From Candidatus Roizmanbacteria bacterium CG_4_9_14_0_8_um_filter_34_12 (GTDB taxonomy: Bacteria > Patescibacteriota > Microgenomatia > UBA1406 > GWC2-37-13): 7,010 nucleotides of DNA. The number at the start of each line of letters is the position of its first letter. Positions within the stretch are counted from its first letter, which is position 1. Under the pieces are notes generated by a model, which had not been told where the DNA came from, made no database searches, and saw only the letters and a list, made by a program, of their open reading frames with translations. A program made the translations under genes and the position numbers. The stretch is taken from NCBI GenBank assembly GCA_002789465.1, contig PFTH01000183.1:1-7010 (forward strand), in the 5' to 3' direction. Of this stretch, positions 1 to 5,303 are shown piece by piece.

Positions 1-2
1 TC

Positions 3-1250
3 TATGCAGTCTTTGGAGATGAGCAATATTACCAATCAAAATTCACTTATCACTTATATAATCCAAAACTCGTTCCAGTTTATACAGACGTTGCCTTACC
101 ACCTGACACAGATTATCAAAAGATATTTGTCAATCAATTAAATCCTCTGCCTTCACAGGTTTTTCTTGACGATGATGGAAATTATATGGCCAGATATAAT
201 CTTTTTCCCAAATCCAAAGTTGACGTTGTTTTAGACGCAGGGATTAGTTTGACTACAAAACGCAGAGATGAATTTCGAACTTTAAATAATATTTTAATAC
301 AAAAACAAAAATCATTTTTATTATCACCCCAGCCTCTGTGGCAAATTAATCAAATTGATAAAATTCCTCTACTTAGTCAAGTATCTGATATATATAAATA
401 CGTTACGTCTTCGCTCAAATATAACTACGATCGGGTGGGAAAAAATGAAGAACGCAAAGGTGCTGAAAAAGTGCTATTAAATCCATCTGATGCAGTCTGT
501 ACAGAGTTTTCTGATTTGTTTGTAGCGCTTGCCCGTGAAAAAGGAATTTATTCTCGCGAAATTCAGGGTTATGGATTTACCAGAGACAATCAACTTCGAC
601 CAATTTCTTTGACATCAGACATTCTCCATTCATGGCCTGAATATTATCAAGAGGCAAGTCAGCAATGGATATCTATTGATCCCACTTGGGAAAACACATC
701 GGGAATTGATTATTACAACTCATTTGATCTTAATCATATTGTTTTGGCAATTCATGGAAAGTCTGCGGAATATCCATATCCAGCAGGAATGTATAAGATT
801 AATAAAAGTCAAGACATTGTGATTAATCCGGTAAGCTTACCTTTTAGGGAAATTGGAGAGATTGAGGTTGATATGGGAAAGATAGAAAGTCAGATAAATG
901 ATAAAAAAACTTATCAAACTACGATTACAATTACAAATAACAAAAACGTGTATGTTTACAATATAAGACCGGATATCAGAGCTACCAACCTCAATGTGTC
1001 GCTAAATCCAACCGTGATCGTAGCTATGGTGCCGATGGAAAAAAAAACGTTTGTATTGAACTACCAGGTTGATCCTAAACATCAAAATAATGAAGGATTT
1101 ATTAAAGTGTCAATGAATAATCATAATTATTTGGATGAAAAAGTGAAGATAATTACTTATGCACAGGATATGGGATTTAAGGTTGGGATGATTGTGATCG
1201 GAGGGAGTATAATTTTCTTCTTTATAAAAAGACTGTTTAAGAAAAAATGA
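3..1250 (+). CDS. Transglutaminase-like cysteine-protease-fold protein, membrane anchored (5' end outside window)
   Basis: The reading frame is open from the first complete codon, so the gene starts upstream of the window and the first internal ATG (186) is not the real start; 415 residues are visible. A transglutaminase-like (papain-fold) domain is shown by three motifs in order: DAVCTEFSDLF with the putative catalytic Cys (codon 498-500, fragment residue 166), DILHSWPEYY with His (codon 627-629, residue 209) and WISIDPTWE with Asp (codon 678-680, residue 226). The Cys-His-Asp triad is therefore intact. A beta-rich stretch follows, then one hydrophobic helix (about residues 393-408) and a basic tail ending KRLFKKK. 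This predicts an extracytoplasmic enzyme domain with a C-terminal membrane anchor. The visible N-terminal part (motif LPPDTDYQ) looks like a beta-type surface domain. Family members include proteases, peptide-modifying enzymes and inactive forms; the substrate cannot be told. The family call is firm, the function is not. Confidence 0.85.
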   Translation, partial: YAVFGDEQYYQSKFTYHLYNPKLVPVYTDVALPPDTDYQKIFVNQLNPLPSQVFLDDDGNYMARYNLFPKSKVDVVLDAGISLTTKRRDEFRTLNNILIQKQKSFLLSPQPLWQINQIDKIPLLSQVSDIYKYVTSSLKYNYDRVGKNEERKGAEKVLLNPSDAVCTEFSDLFVALAREKGIYSREIQGYGFTRDNQLRPISLTSDILHSWPEYYQEASQQWISIDPTWENTSGIDYYNSFDLNHIVLAIHGKSAEYPYPAGMYKINKSQDIVINPVSLPFREIGEIEVDMGKIESQINDKKTYQTTITITNNKNVYVYNIRPDIRATNLNVSLNPTVIVAMVPMEKKTFVLNYQVDPKHQNNEGFIKVSMNNHNYLDEKVKIITYAQDMGFKVGMIVIGGSIIFFFIKRLFKKK

Positions 1251-1269
1251 TCTTCCATAACTTGAATAA

Positions 1270-1364
1270 TCCCTTTCAGGGACTATAGCCTGGCGGGTTC
1301 TGGCCATAATTTGTAAAACCTGGCAGGTTCTTATCAAATAACATATCTTCAAACCTGCCAGGTT
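1270..1364. repeat. Intergenic palindromic repeat cluster (AACCTGGCAGGTT family)
   Basis: AACCTGGCAGGTT (1317-1329) and its exact reverse complement AACCTGCCAGGTT (1352-1364) form a 13-bp inverted repeat around 22 nt. Each arm is itself an odd palindrome (AACCTG, one base, CAGGTT). A diverged third copy, AGCCTGGCGGGTTC (1287-1300), differs from 1317-1330 at two of 14 positions. Just upstream is a small hairpin, TCCCT/AGGGA with loop TTC (1270-1282). The cluster fills the gap between the transglutaminase-like gene and uvrC, and its right arm occupies the -35 zone of the putative uvrC promoter. It has no T-run, so it is not a typical intrinsic terminator. A REP-like dispersed repeat is most likely; an operator or a processing hairpin is possible. 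Confidence 0.7.
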
Positions 1365-1373
1365 ATTAAGGCT

Positions 1374-1382
1374 TGCTATAAT
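1374..1382 (+). promoter_or_regulatory. Extended -10 promoter of uvrC, probably leaderless
   Basis: TGCTATAAT is a perfect extended -10 box (TGn plus TATAAT at 1377-1382). Only 7 nt separate it from the uvrC ATG at 1390, so transcription should start at or next to the A of the start codon. No -35 hexamer is evident at the right spacing; that place holds the AACCTGCCAGGTT arm. No Shine-Dalgarno is present, in line with a leaderless message. Confidence 0.6.
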
Positions 1383-1389
1383 ATACATT

Positions 1390-2688
1390 ATGCTAGATAT
1401 AGATAATCTACCCTCAACCATTGGTATATATTTATTTAAAAATAAAGACAGGGTTTTATATGTTGGAAAGTCGATAAATATCAAAGTTCGGGTTAAGTCG
1501 CATATAAAAAATGCTGAGCTTAATCAAAAAGAAGCGCTTATTATTCAAAAAAGTGACCATGTCGAATATTTAATAACTGATAGTGAATTTAGCGCTCTGC
1601 TTCTTGAAAGTCAACTAATTAACAAATATCAACCTAAATATAATTTAATACTAAAAGACGATAAAACTCCTTTATATATAAAGATAACTATTAAAGACAG
1701 ATATCCAAAAGTATTTGTTGTGCGTAAAGAAAACAATAAACAATCCATCTATTTTGGACCATTTTCATCAAGAAAAAATACGGAGATAATTCTACGCCAA
1801 ATTAGAAAAATTATTCCCTTTTGTACTGACAAAAAAATCAGTAATAAATCCTGTTTCTACTCAAAGGTTGGTTTGTGCAATCCCTGTCCGAATATCATAG
1901 AAAAAACTTCAGATAATAAATTACTTATCAAACACTACCAAAAAAATATTCGGCTTCTAATTAAGTTGCTTAAAGGAGAAACTAATGAGGTCAAAAAGCA
2001 ATGGCAAAAAGAATTAATAATTCATAACAATAAAAAAGCATATGAAAAAGCCATCATTTACCGTGATCGATTAATAATGCTTGAACGTTTAACAACATTG
2101 CATTTCCAGAACGATATTATAGAAGGTAAGATTAATCAATCGCTTAAGGTTAACGAGGCGCTTTATGATTTACAAAAAATACTTATTACATACTACACTG
2201 AAATAAATATATTAAATAGAATTGAATGTTATGACATCAGTACTTGGATGCAAAATTCTACCACAGCGTCACAAGTTGTAATGACAGACGGCTATGTTGA
2301 TAAAAAACAATACCGTCGCTTTAAAATTAATAATCAAAAACTTCAATCTGATGTGGAAAGATTGCACGAGGTGATGAGACGACGTTTGAGACAAAATTGG
2401 CCAAAACCTGATTTATTTATAATCGATGGTGGTAGACCGCAAATCGATACGATTAAACTTATTTTAGATGAATTAAAACTGAAAATTCCACTGATTGGTA
2501 TTGCAAAACGACCAGATAGAATAATTATTGGCAAAAAAACAGTTAGTCAATCAGGACTATTTAGTTATCCAACCTTGTTTTTTAAAAACAATCGACCAGG
2601 TTTTAATTTAATAAGACAACTTAGAGACGAGGCCCACAGATTTGCGAAAAAATACCATCTTCTACTTAGAAACAAAATGATGTTATAA
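1390..2688 (+). CDS. uvrC: UvrC, excinuclease ABC subunit C, short form without HhH domain
   Basis: UvrC makes the dual incisions around a lesion in nucleotide excision repair, acting with UvrA and UvrB in the cytoplasm. The N-terminal GIY-YIG nuclease domain (residues 8-90) has Y14, Y24, R34, E73 and N85 at the spacing of the known catalytic set (Y19, Y29, R39, E76, N88 in Thermotoga). A cysteine cluster follows (C145, C155, C163, C166) where E. coli UvrC has an Fe-S site. A UVR-like UvrB-contact helix lies near 202-236. The RNase H-like nuclease domain has its D-D-H triad: D282 (ECYDIS), D346 (IIDGG) and H416 (RDEAHRFA). The protein stops at 432 residues, shortly after that motif, so the C-terminal helix-hairpin-helix domain of ordinary UvrC (about 600 residues) is absent. 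Both nuclease sites are intact, so it is probably functional. The ATG at 1390 is supported by the -10 box and by the start of the GIY motif. Confidence 0.95.
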   Translation: MLDIDNLPSTIGIYLFKNKDRVLYVGKSINIKVRVKSHIKNAELNQKEALIIQKSDHVEYLITDSEFSALLLESQLINKYQPKYNLILKDDKTPLYIKITIKDRYPKVFVVRKENNKQSIYFGPFSSRKNTEIILRQIRKIIPFCTDKKISNKSCFYSKVGLCNPCPNIIEKTSDNKLLIKHYQKNIRLLIKLLKGETNEVKKQWQKELIIHNNKKAYEKAIIYRDRLIMLERLTTLHFQNDIIEGKINQSLKVNEALYDLQKILITYYTEINILNRIECYDISTWMQNSTTASQVVMTDGYVDKKQYRRFKINNQKLQSDVERLHEVMRRRLRQNWPKPDLFIIDGGRPQIDTIKLILDELKLKIPLIGIAKRPDRIIIGKKTVSQSGLFSYPTLFFKNNRPGFNLIRQLRDEAHRFAKKYHLLLRNKMML

Positions 2689-2689
2689 T
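2681..2689 (+). promoter_or_regulatory. Extended -10 promoter overlapping the uvrC stop codon
   Basis: TGTTATAAT (TGn plus TATAAT at 2684-2689) overlaps the last codons and the stop of uvrC. The next gene's ATG lies 13 nt further on (2703), which predicts a leader of only about 6 nt. There is no clear -35 and no Shine-Dalgarno. It would start the yvlD-like, secG and solute-binding-protein run independently of uvrC. Confidence 0.5.
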
Positions 2690-2702
2690 TAAGTAACGAC
2701 AT

Positions 2703-3101
2703 ATGAAAAAGATATTTAAAGCGCCAATAATTGCAGCAGCAGCGATATTTGTCACTGCAATGTGGAATAAGGGATTTATTTTGCCAAAAACAATTGAAGA
2801 ATTTGTCTTGGCTGCGTTATTTATCACAGTAACCGTATATTTATTAATTCCTTTATCTAAAATAATATTATTACCGTTTAACTTGATAAGCTTTGGTTTA
2901 GTATCGTTTATATTTTATATATTTTTATTACATTTAGTGAGCTCAGGTTTTGGATGGATTATAATTAAATCTTGGCATTTTCCAGGTTTTGGTATCTTTG
3001 GATTGAATATTCCGGCAACTGACTTGAGTTATCTTGGAAATTTGATATTATCAGCATTGTCAATTACCACAATTATTAATATTTTAAACAAAGTTATTTG
3101 A
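2703..3101 (+). CDS. Small integral membrane protein, YvlD / phage holin 4_2-like
   Basis: This 132-residue protein is almost entirely hydrophobic, with about four predicted membrane helices (near residues 6-20, 33-50, 60-80 and 109-128). The stretch LLPFNLISFGLVSFIF, followed later by PGFGIFGL and a final small-residue-rich helix, resembles the YvlD / 'phage holin family 4' membrane proteins (Pfam Phage_holin_4_2). In that family a Pro-x-x-x-x-(T/S)-x-G-L motif precedes a helix. The holin name is historical: members are common chromosomal proteins of unknown function, and nothing phage-like is near. The gene lies 14 nt after uvrC and runs directly into secG, so it is probably transcribed with the export genes. 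Family recognition is from pattern only. Confidence 0.6.
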   Translation: MKKIFKAPIIAAAAIFVTAMWNKGFILPKTIEEFVLAALFITVTVYLLIPLSKIILLPFNLISFGLVSFIFYIFLLHLVSSGFGWIIIKSWHFPGFGIFGLNIPATDLSYLGNLILSALSITTIINILNKVI

Positions 3102-3103
3102 AA

Positions 3104-3322
3104 ATGAAAAATATACTTTTATTTGCAAACATGGTTTCTGCAATTTTAATCATTGTTTTGATTTTAGTTCAAGGCAAGGGAGCGGGTCTTGGAAGTGCAT
3201 GGGGAGGTGGAGGAGAGATGTTCCAAACTCGAAGGGGCGTGGAAAAACTAACATTACGTTTGACCGTGATTATGATTGTGATTTTTTTTATAATATCTGC
3301 ACTTAATTTCTTTATTAAATGA
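3104..3322 (+). CDS. secG: SecG, preprotein translocase subunit
   Basis: SecG is the small accessory subunit of the SecYEG channel in the cytoplasmic membrane and assists SecA-driven export. The 72-residue protein has the family layout: helix 1 (about 5-22), a conserved cytoplasmic loop with QGKGAGLGSAWGGGGEMF (23-40) and TRRGVEKLT, then helix 2 (about 51-70). The Gly-rich loop is the diagnostic part. Two starts are possible. TTG at 3098 overlaps the upstream TGA stop (TTGA) and adds two residues (M-K); ATG at 3104 follows that stop by 2 nt. I chose ATG as the stronger codon; neither has a Shine-Dalgarno. The tight junction implies translational coupling with the upstream membrane protein. 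Confidence 0.92.
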   Translation: MKNILLFANMVSAILIIVLILVQGKGAGLGSAWGGGGEMFQTRRGVEKLTLRLTVIMIVIFFIISALNFFIK

Positions 3323-3329
3323 AAGACTC

Positions 3330-4688
3330 ATGCGTAAAAAAATTCGTTTTTATTATTGGTTAACAACTTCTTTTTTACAAAAGCATGCTCGTTTAATTTT
3401 TTTAAGTTTTACAATATCAATTATTTTAATTGTTGCCCTTGTCTCGGTGTCTCCCACTATTGATAAGGTTATCAGCAGTCAACGCCATACAATTGGTTAT
3501 GTTGGTCAGTTTGATTATCATAACCTACCTGATGAAATTGCTTCAAAAATATCCAGTGGATTGGTTTTTGTAGATGTCAATGGTAATTTAATCCCTGCGT
3601 TAGCAGCAAATTGGGAAGGAAGTGCTGATAATAAAACATTTCGTTTTCATTTGAAAAAAGATATATTTTGGAGTGATGGAAAAGCTTTTACAGCTGAGGA
3701 TCTTAACTATACTTTTCGAGATGTTGTAACTAAGATTGTTAGTCCATATTTGATTCAGTTTGAAATTAGGGAGGCATTGCCCATTTTTCCGACTTATTTA
3801 ATTAAACCGATTGTTAAGTGGCCTGCAATCGGAGTGGCTGGACTTTATCGTACCGAAAAAACAAAAATGCGCGGCGGATATTTAAAAGAACTTGAGTTGA
3901 TTCCAAACAAAAACAATATGCCAATTTTAATTTATAAATTTTATGATAATGAAACTCAGTTGTTGAATGCATATAAAATTGGAGAAATCCGTGAATTCAC
4001 TACTACTAAAAAAAATATTATAGAAATTTTTAAGAGTTGGAGAAATACCCAGATTGACCGAGGAATTGATTATAGCTTATTATTAACTTTATTTTTTAAT
4101 ACTAAAGAACCCTTTCTAAAAAATAAAGACATACGTCAAGCAATCTCTGTTGCTTTTAATAAAAATCTTTTATCCAATTATGGATTGATAGCGGACAGTC
4201 CGATTCCTCCAAATAGTTGGGCATTTAATAGTGATTTAAAAAAACAAGTATTTAACCGTGAATTATTGGAGAAAATTACTCAAAAAGATAATAGTGCTAC
4301 GGCCGAGGTGAAATTAAGGTTTGTGTCATTTTTTGAATATTCTGATGTTGCAGAAACAATAAATAAAAGTTTAAATGAAGCCGGACTGCAAACTAAGTTT
4401 GATTTGGTATCATATAGCGCTGAACCGGAATTTGATTTGATGTTAGCTTATTTGAAACTCCAACTAGATCCTGATCAATATTTTTTTTGGCACTCAAGTC
4501 AACAAGGAAAAGGCAATATTACCGGTTATCAGAACTTAAAAGTTGACAAACAACTGGAAGATGCAAGAAGGTTTCTCAAAACAAGTCAACGCAATCAGTT
4601 TTATTTTCCCTTTCAAAAAACCATTCTTGACGACCCACCTGCTGTATTTATATATTATCCGTATGTTTATACGATAAGAAGAAAGTAA
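3330..4688 (+). CDS. Family 5 extracellular solute-binding protein (peptide/nickel ABC type), membrane anchored
   Basis: The 452-residue protein starts with a basic cytoplasmic segment (MRKKIR), a membrane helix at about 23-41 and then an extracytoplasmic domain. SBP_bac_5 hallmarks are in order: GLVFVDVNGNLIPALAANWE (77-96), FRFHLKKDIFWSDGKAFTAEDL (104-125, the family signature), NTKEPFLKNKDIRQAISVAF (257-276), and DPDQYFFWHSS with NITGYQN (380-402). The family binds oligopeptides or similar ligands for an ABC importer. There is no lipobox cysteine after the hydrophobic segment, so it appears held by an uncleaved anchor rather than a lipid. No permease or ATPase genes adjoin it. It ends soon after DDPPAVFIYYPYVYTI, where family members usually continue for some tens of residues, so the C-terminus looks short. 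It lies 7 nt after secG. The ligand is unknown. Confidence 0.85.
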   Translation: MRKKIRFYYWLTTSFLQKHARLIFLSFTISIILIVALVSVSPTIDKVISSQRHTIGYVGQFDYHNLPDEIASKISSGLVFVDVNGNLIPALAANWEGSADNKTFRFHLKKDIFWSDGKAFTAEDLNYTFRDVVTKIVSPYLIQFEIREALPIFPTYLIKPIVKWPAIGVAGLYRTEKTKMRGGYLKELELIPNKNNMPILIYKFYDNETQLLNAYKIGEIREFTTTKKNIIEIFKSWRNTQIDRGIDYSLLLTLFFNTKEPFLKNKDIRQAISVAFNKNLLSNYGLIADSPIPPNSWAFNSDLKKQVFNRELLEKITQKDNSATAEVKLRFVSFFEYSDVAETINKSLNEAGLQTKFDLVSYSAEPEFDLMLAYLKLQLDPDQYFFWHSSQQGKGNITGYQNLKVDKQLEDARRFLKTSQRNQFYFPFQKTILDDPPAVFIYYPYVYTIRRK

Positions 4689-4707
4689 GTTATTAGATAT
4701 TAGTTAT

Positions 4708-4731
4708 TTGTTATTAAGAAATAACAATTTT
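4708..4731 (+). terminator. Weak AT-rich intrinsic terminator after the solute-binding-protein gene
   Basis: An 8-bp perfect stem, TTGTTATT (4708-4715) with AATAACAA (4720-4727), closes the tetraloop AAGA and is followed by TTT. It lies 20 nt after the TAA stop. The stem has only one G-C pair, so termination would be weak; position and shape are the support. Confidence 0.4.
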
Positions 4732-4817
4732 AGTTAAGAATTATGATTTAAGGGTTAGGAGGAGAAAAATTTTCAATAATCAATGAATAACAAGCAGGAC
4801 TATTTTTAAGTAAACTC

Positions 4818-4838
4818 ACTATATTATGTCTATATAGT
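4818..4838. repeat. Short AT-rich inverted repeat before a T-rich stretch
   Basis: ACTATAT (4818-4824) and ATATAGT (4832-4838) form a 7-bp inverted repeat with a 7-nt loop, followed a few bases on by a T-rich run (4845-4857). It could add a second weak stop before the tRNA promoter. In DNA this AT-rich such a repeat can arise by chance. The rest of the 4689-4911 spacer shows no gene. Confidence 0.25.
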
Positions 4839-4875
4839 CGTAAAATTTTTCTTTTTTATATATTCAGCTCTTCTG

Positions 4876-4884
4876 TGATAAAAT
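4876..4884 (+). promoter_or_regulatory. Extended -10 promoter of the tRNA block
   Basis: TGATAAAAT (TGn plus TAAAAT at 4879-4884) lies 27 nt before the mature 5' end of tRNA-Leu and is the best -10 candidate in the spacer. Transcription would start near 4891 with a leader of about 21 nt. No good -35 hexamer is seen. Because the tRNAs and tRNA parts behind it are separated by 10 nt or less, one transcript for the whole block is plausible. Confidence 0.45.
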
Positions 4885-4911
4885 ATACCTAACAATTTTA
4901 AATTAGAAATA

Positions 4912-4994
4912 GTCGGGGTGGCGAAATGGCAGACGCACTAGCTTGAGGGGCTAGTTCTCGCAAGAGAGTGCAGGTTCGACTCCTGTCCCCGACA
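4912..4994 (+). tRNA. tRNA-Leu (anticodon GAG)
   Basis: The cloverleaf is complete: acceptor GTCGGGG/CCCCGAC (4912-4918, 4987-4993) with discriminator A4994, anticodon stem CTAGC/GCTAG around loop TTGAGGG (anticodon GAG at 4945-4947), a long class II variable arm, and T-arm GCAGG/CCTGT with loop TTCGACT. It reads Leu codons CUU and CUC. CCA is not encoded, so a CCA-adding enzyme is required. It has no loop insertion, unlike several of its neighbours. Confidence 0.95.
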
Positions 4995-5000
4995 CACAAT

Positions 5001-5052
5001 GCCTGCTTAGCTCAGCGGTACACTGTAAAGTATCAGTGTAAAGAGCAGCTGT
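5001..5052 (+). pseudogene. 5' half of a Thr-like tRNA (outer tRNA 1), with D-loop hairpin
   Basis: These 52 nt are identical to the 5' half of the complete tRNA-Thr 82 nt downstream (5083-5134), from the first acceptor base through the last base of the 5' anticodon-stem strand (GCTGT, 5048-5052). Identity stops exactly there: the next base is G instead of T, and the sequence becomes unrelated. A matching 3' half occurs at 5198-5232, after the inner tRNA. Whether this is half of a working nested tRNA or a duplicated remnant cannot be settled from sequence. The acceptor GCCTGCT pairs only 5 of 7 positions with TCCAGGC of the 3' half. The anticodon-stem strands pair 5 of 5. Confidence 0.75.
5019..5040 (+). 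repeat. Palindromic hairpin in the D-loop of outer tRNA 1
   Basis: TACACTG (5019-5025) and CAGTGTA (5034-5040) make a 7-bp stem with an 8-nt loop. It sits right after the conserved D-loop GG (G18-G19), in the 20/20a/20b region where natural length variation occurs. It adds about 22 nt to a D-loop that would otherwise be the usual AGCGGTA. An identical copy lies at 5101-5122. Confidence 0.8.
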
Positions 5053-5082
5053 GTTTGCTTGTCCTGTAAATCAATCTGTAGA

Positions 5083-5176
5083 GCCTGCTTAGCTCAGCGG
5101 TACACTGTAAAGTATCAGTGTAAAGAGCAGCTGTTTTGTAAACAGCAGGTCGTCGGTTCAAATCCGACAGCAGGCT
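5083..5176 (+). tRNA. tRNA-Thr (anticodon TGT) with a hairpin inserted in the D-loop; inner tRNA 1
   Basis: All stems pair: acceptor GCCTGCT/AGCAGGC (7/7) with discriminator T5176, D-stem GCTC/GAGC, anticodon stem GCTGT/ACAGC around TTTGTAA (anticodon TGT, 5137-5139), variable AGGTC, and T-arm GTCGG/CCGAC with loop TTCAAAT. It reads ACA (and other ACN by wobble). G1-C72 and C2-G71 fit Thr identity. The D-loop is 29 nt instead of about 7, because a 7-bp hairpin (5101-5122) follows G18-G19. CCA is not encoded. The gene lies between the two halves of another Thr-like tRNA and is enclosed by a 14-bp inverted repeat. Intact pairing argues that it is functional. Confidence 0.92.
5101..5122 (+). repeat. 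Palindromic hairpin in the D-loop of tRNA-Thr
   Basis: TACACTG (5101-5107) pairs with CAGTGTA (5116-5122) around an 8-nt loop. It is an exact copy of the hairpin at 5019-5040 and keeps the conserved GG (5099-5100) directly before it. Confidence 0.85.
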
Positions 5177-5197
5177 CAGATTGATTTACATGGATAA

Positions 5198-5232
5198 ACA
5201 GCAGGTCCGCAGTTCAAATCTGCGTCCAGGCT
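5198..5232 (+). pseudogene. 3' half of a tRNA (outer tRNA 1)
   Basis: This is a clean 3' tRNA half: anticodon-stem strand ACAGC (5198-5202), variable AGGTC, T-arm CGCAG/CTGCG with loop TTCAAAT (5208-5224), acceptor strand TCCAGGC (5225-5231) and discriminator T. It has no adjacent 5' half; the only candidate is 5001-5052 across the inner tRNA. Its acceptor ideally needs GCCTGGA, but the available 5' strand is GCCTGCT (two mismatches). Its T-stem differs from that of tRNA-Thr yet is fully paired, so it descends from a different tRNA rather than a recent copy. GGATAA just upstream resembles the 3' side of an anticodon loop, but U33 is not in place, so no anticodon can be assigned. Confidence 0.75.
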
Positions 5233-5241
5233 CAAGGATTA

Positions 5242-5303
5242 GAGCCCATAGTTCAACACTGTAAAACTACTAAAGTTTTACAGTGTAAACGGAATAATTA
5301 AAG
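5242..5303 (+). pseudogene. 5' half of a second split tRNA (outer tRNA 2), with D-loop hairpin
   Basis: GAGCCCA (5242-5248) is a 5' acceptor strand whose perfect partner TGGGCTC lies at 5450-5456, beyond the intact tRNA-Arg. TA and a D-stem strand GTTC (5251-5254) follow. The other D-stem side is GAAT (5292-5295, one G-U pair) or, with a 3-bp stem, AAT preceded by a GG. A 31-nt hairpin (5256-5286) fills the D-loop ahead of that GG. The half ends in ATTAAAG (5297-5303), which pairs with CTTTAAT on the far side of tRNA-Arg and would be its anticodon stem. The anticodon cannot be read. Confidence 0.7.
5256..5286 (+). repeat. Palindromic hairpin in the D-loop of outer tRNA 2
   Basis: ACACTGTAAAACT (5256-5268) and AGTTTTACAGTGT (5274-5286) form a perfect 13-bp stem with loop ACTAA. 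Its outer 8 bases, ACACTGTA, match the left side of the hairpins at 5020 and 5102. It occupies the D-loop region before the GG, positions 16-17, another natural site of length variation. Confidence 0.85.

Larger units (their letters stand above)
5065..5190. repeat. 14-bp inverted repeat enclosing the complete tRNA-Thr
   Basis: TGTAAATCAATCTG (5065-5078) and its exact reverse complement CAGATTGATTTACA (5177-5190) flank tRNA-Thr. The left arm is separated from the tRNA by TAGA; the right arm begins at the base after the discriminator. In RNA this helix would sit between the inner acceptor stem and the outer anticodon stem (GCTGT/ACAGC). The outer ends read CTGTAAA on the left and TTTACA on the right, resembling the core of the D- and T-loop hairpins. 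Confidence 0.85.

Noticed and set aside
186..188. ATG at 186 as start of the transglutaminase-like gene
   Set aside because: The frame is open with sensible protein sequence back to base 3, so this is an internal methionine; the true start lies outside the window.
1110..1484. 124-residue minus-strand ORF
   Set aside because: It runs antisense across the end of the transglutaminase-like gene, the palindromic repeat and the start of uvrC, and shows no recognisable domain.
2343..2534. 63-residue minus-strand ORF
   Set aside because: It lies entirely antisense within the RNase H-like domain of uvrC; a shadow frame.
2703..3101. Prophage holin indicating a phage remnant
   Set aside because: YvlD-like proteins share the Pfam holin name but are ordinary chromosomal proteins; no other phage genes are nearby.
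4757..4809. AGGAGGAG followed by ATG at 4783
   Set aside because: It resembles a strong ribosome binding site, but the spacing to the ATG is 18 nt and the frame closes after 8 codons; no gene follows.
5053..5197. Group I intron or archaeal-type intron in outer tRNA 1
   Set aside because: The insert is a tRNA with an inverted repeat; it is too short for a group I core, and I see no clear bulge-helix-bulge at the boundaries.
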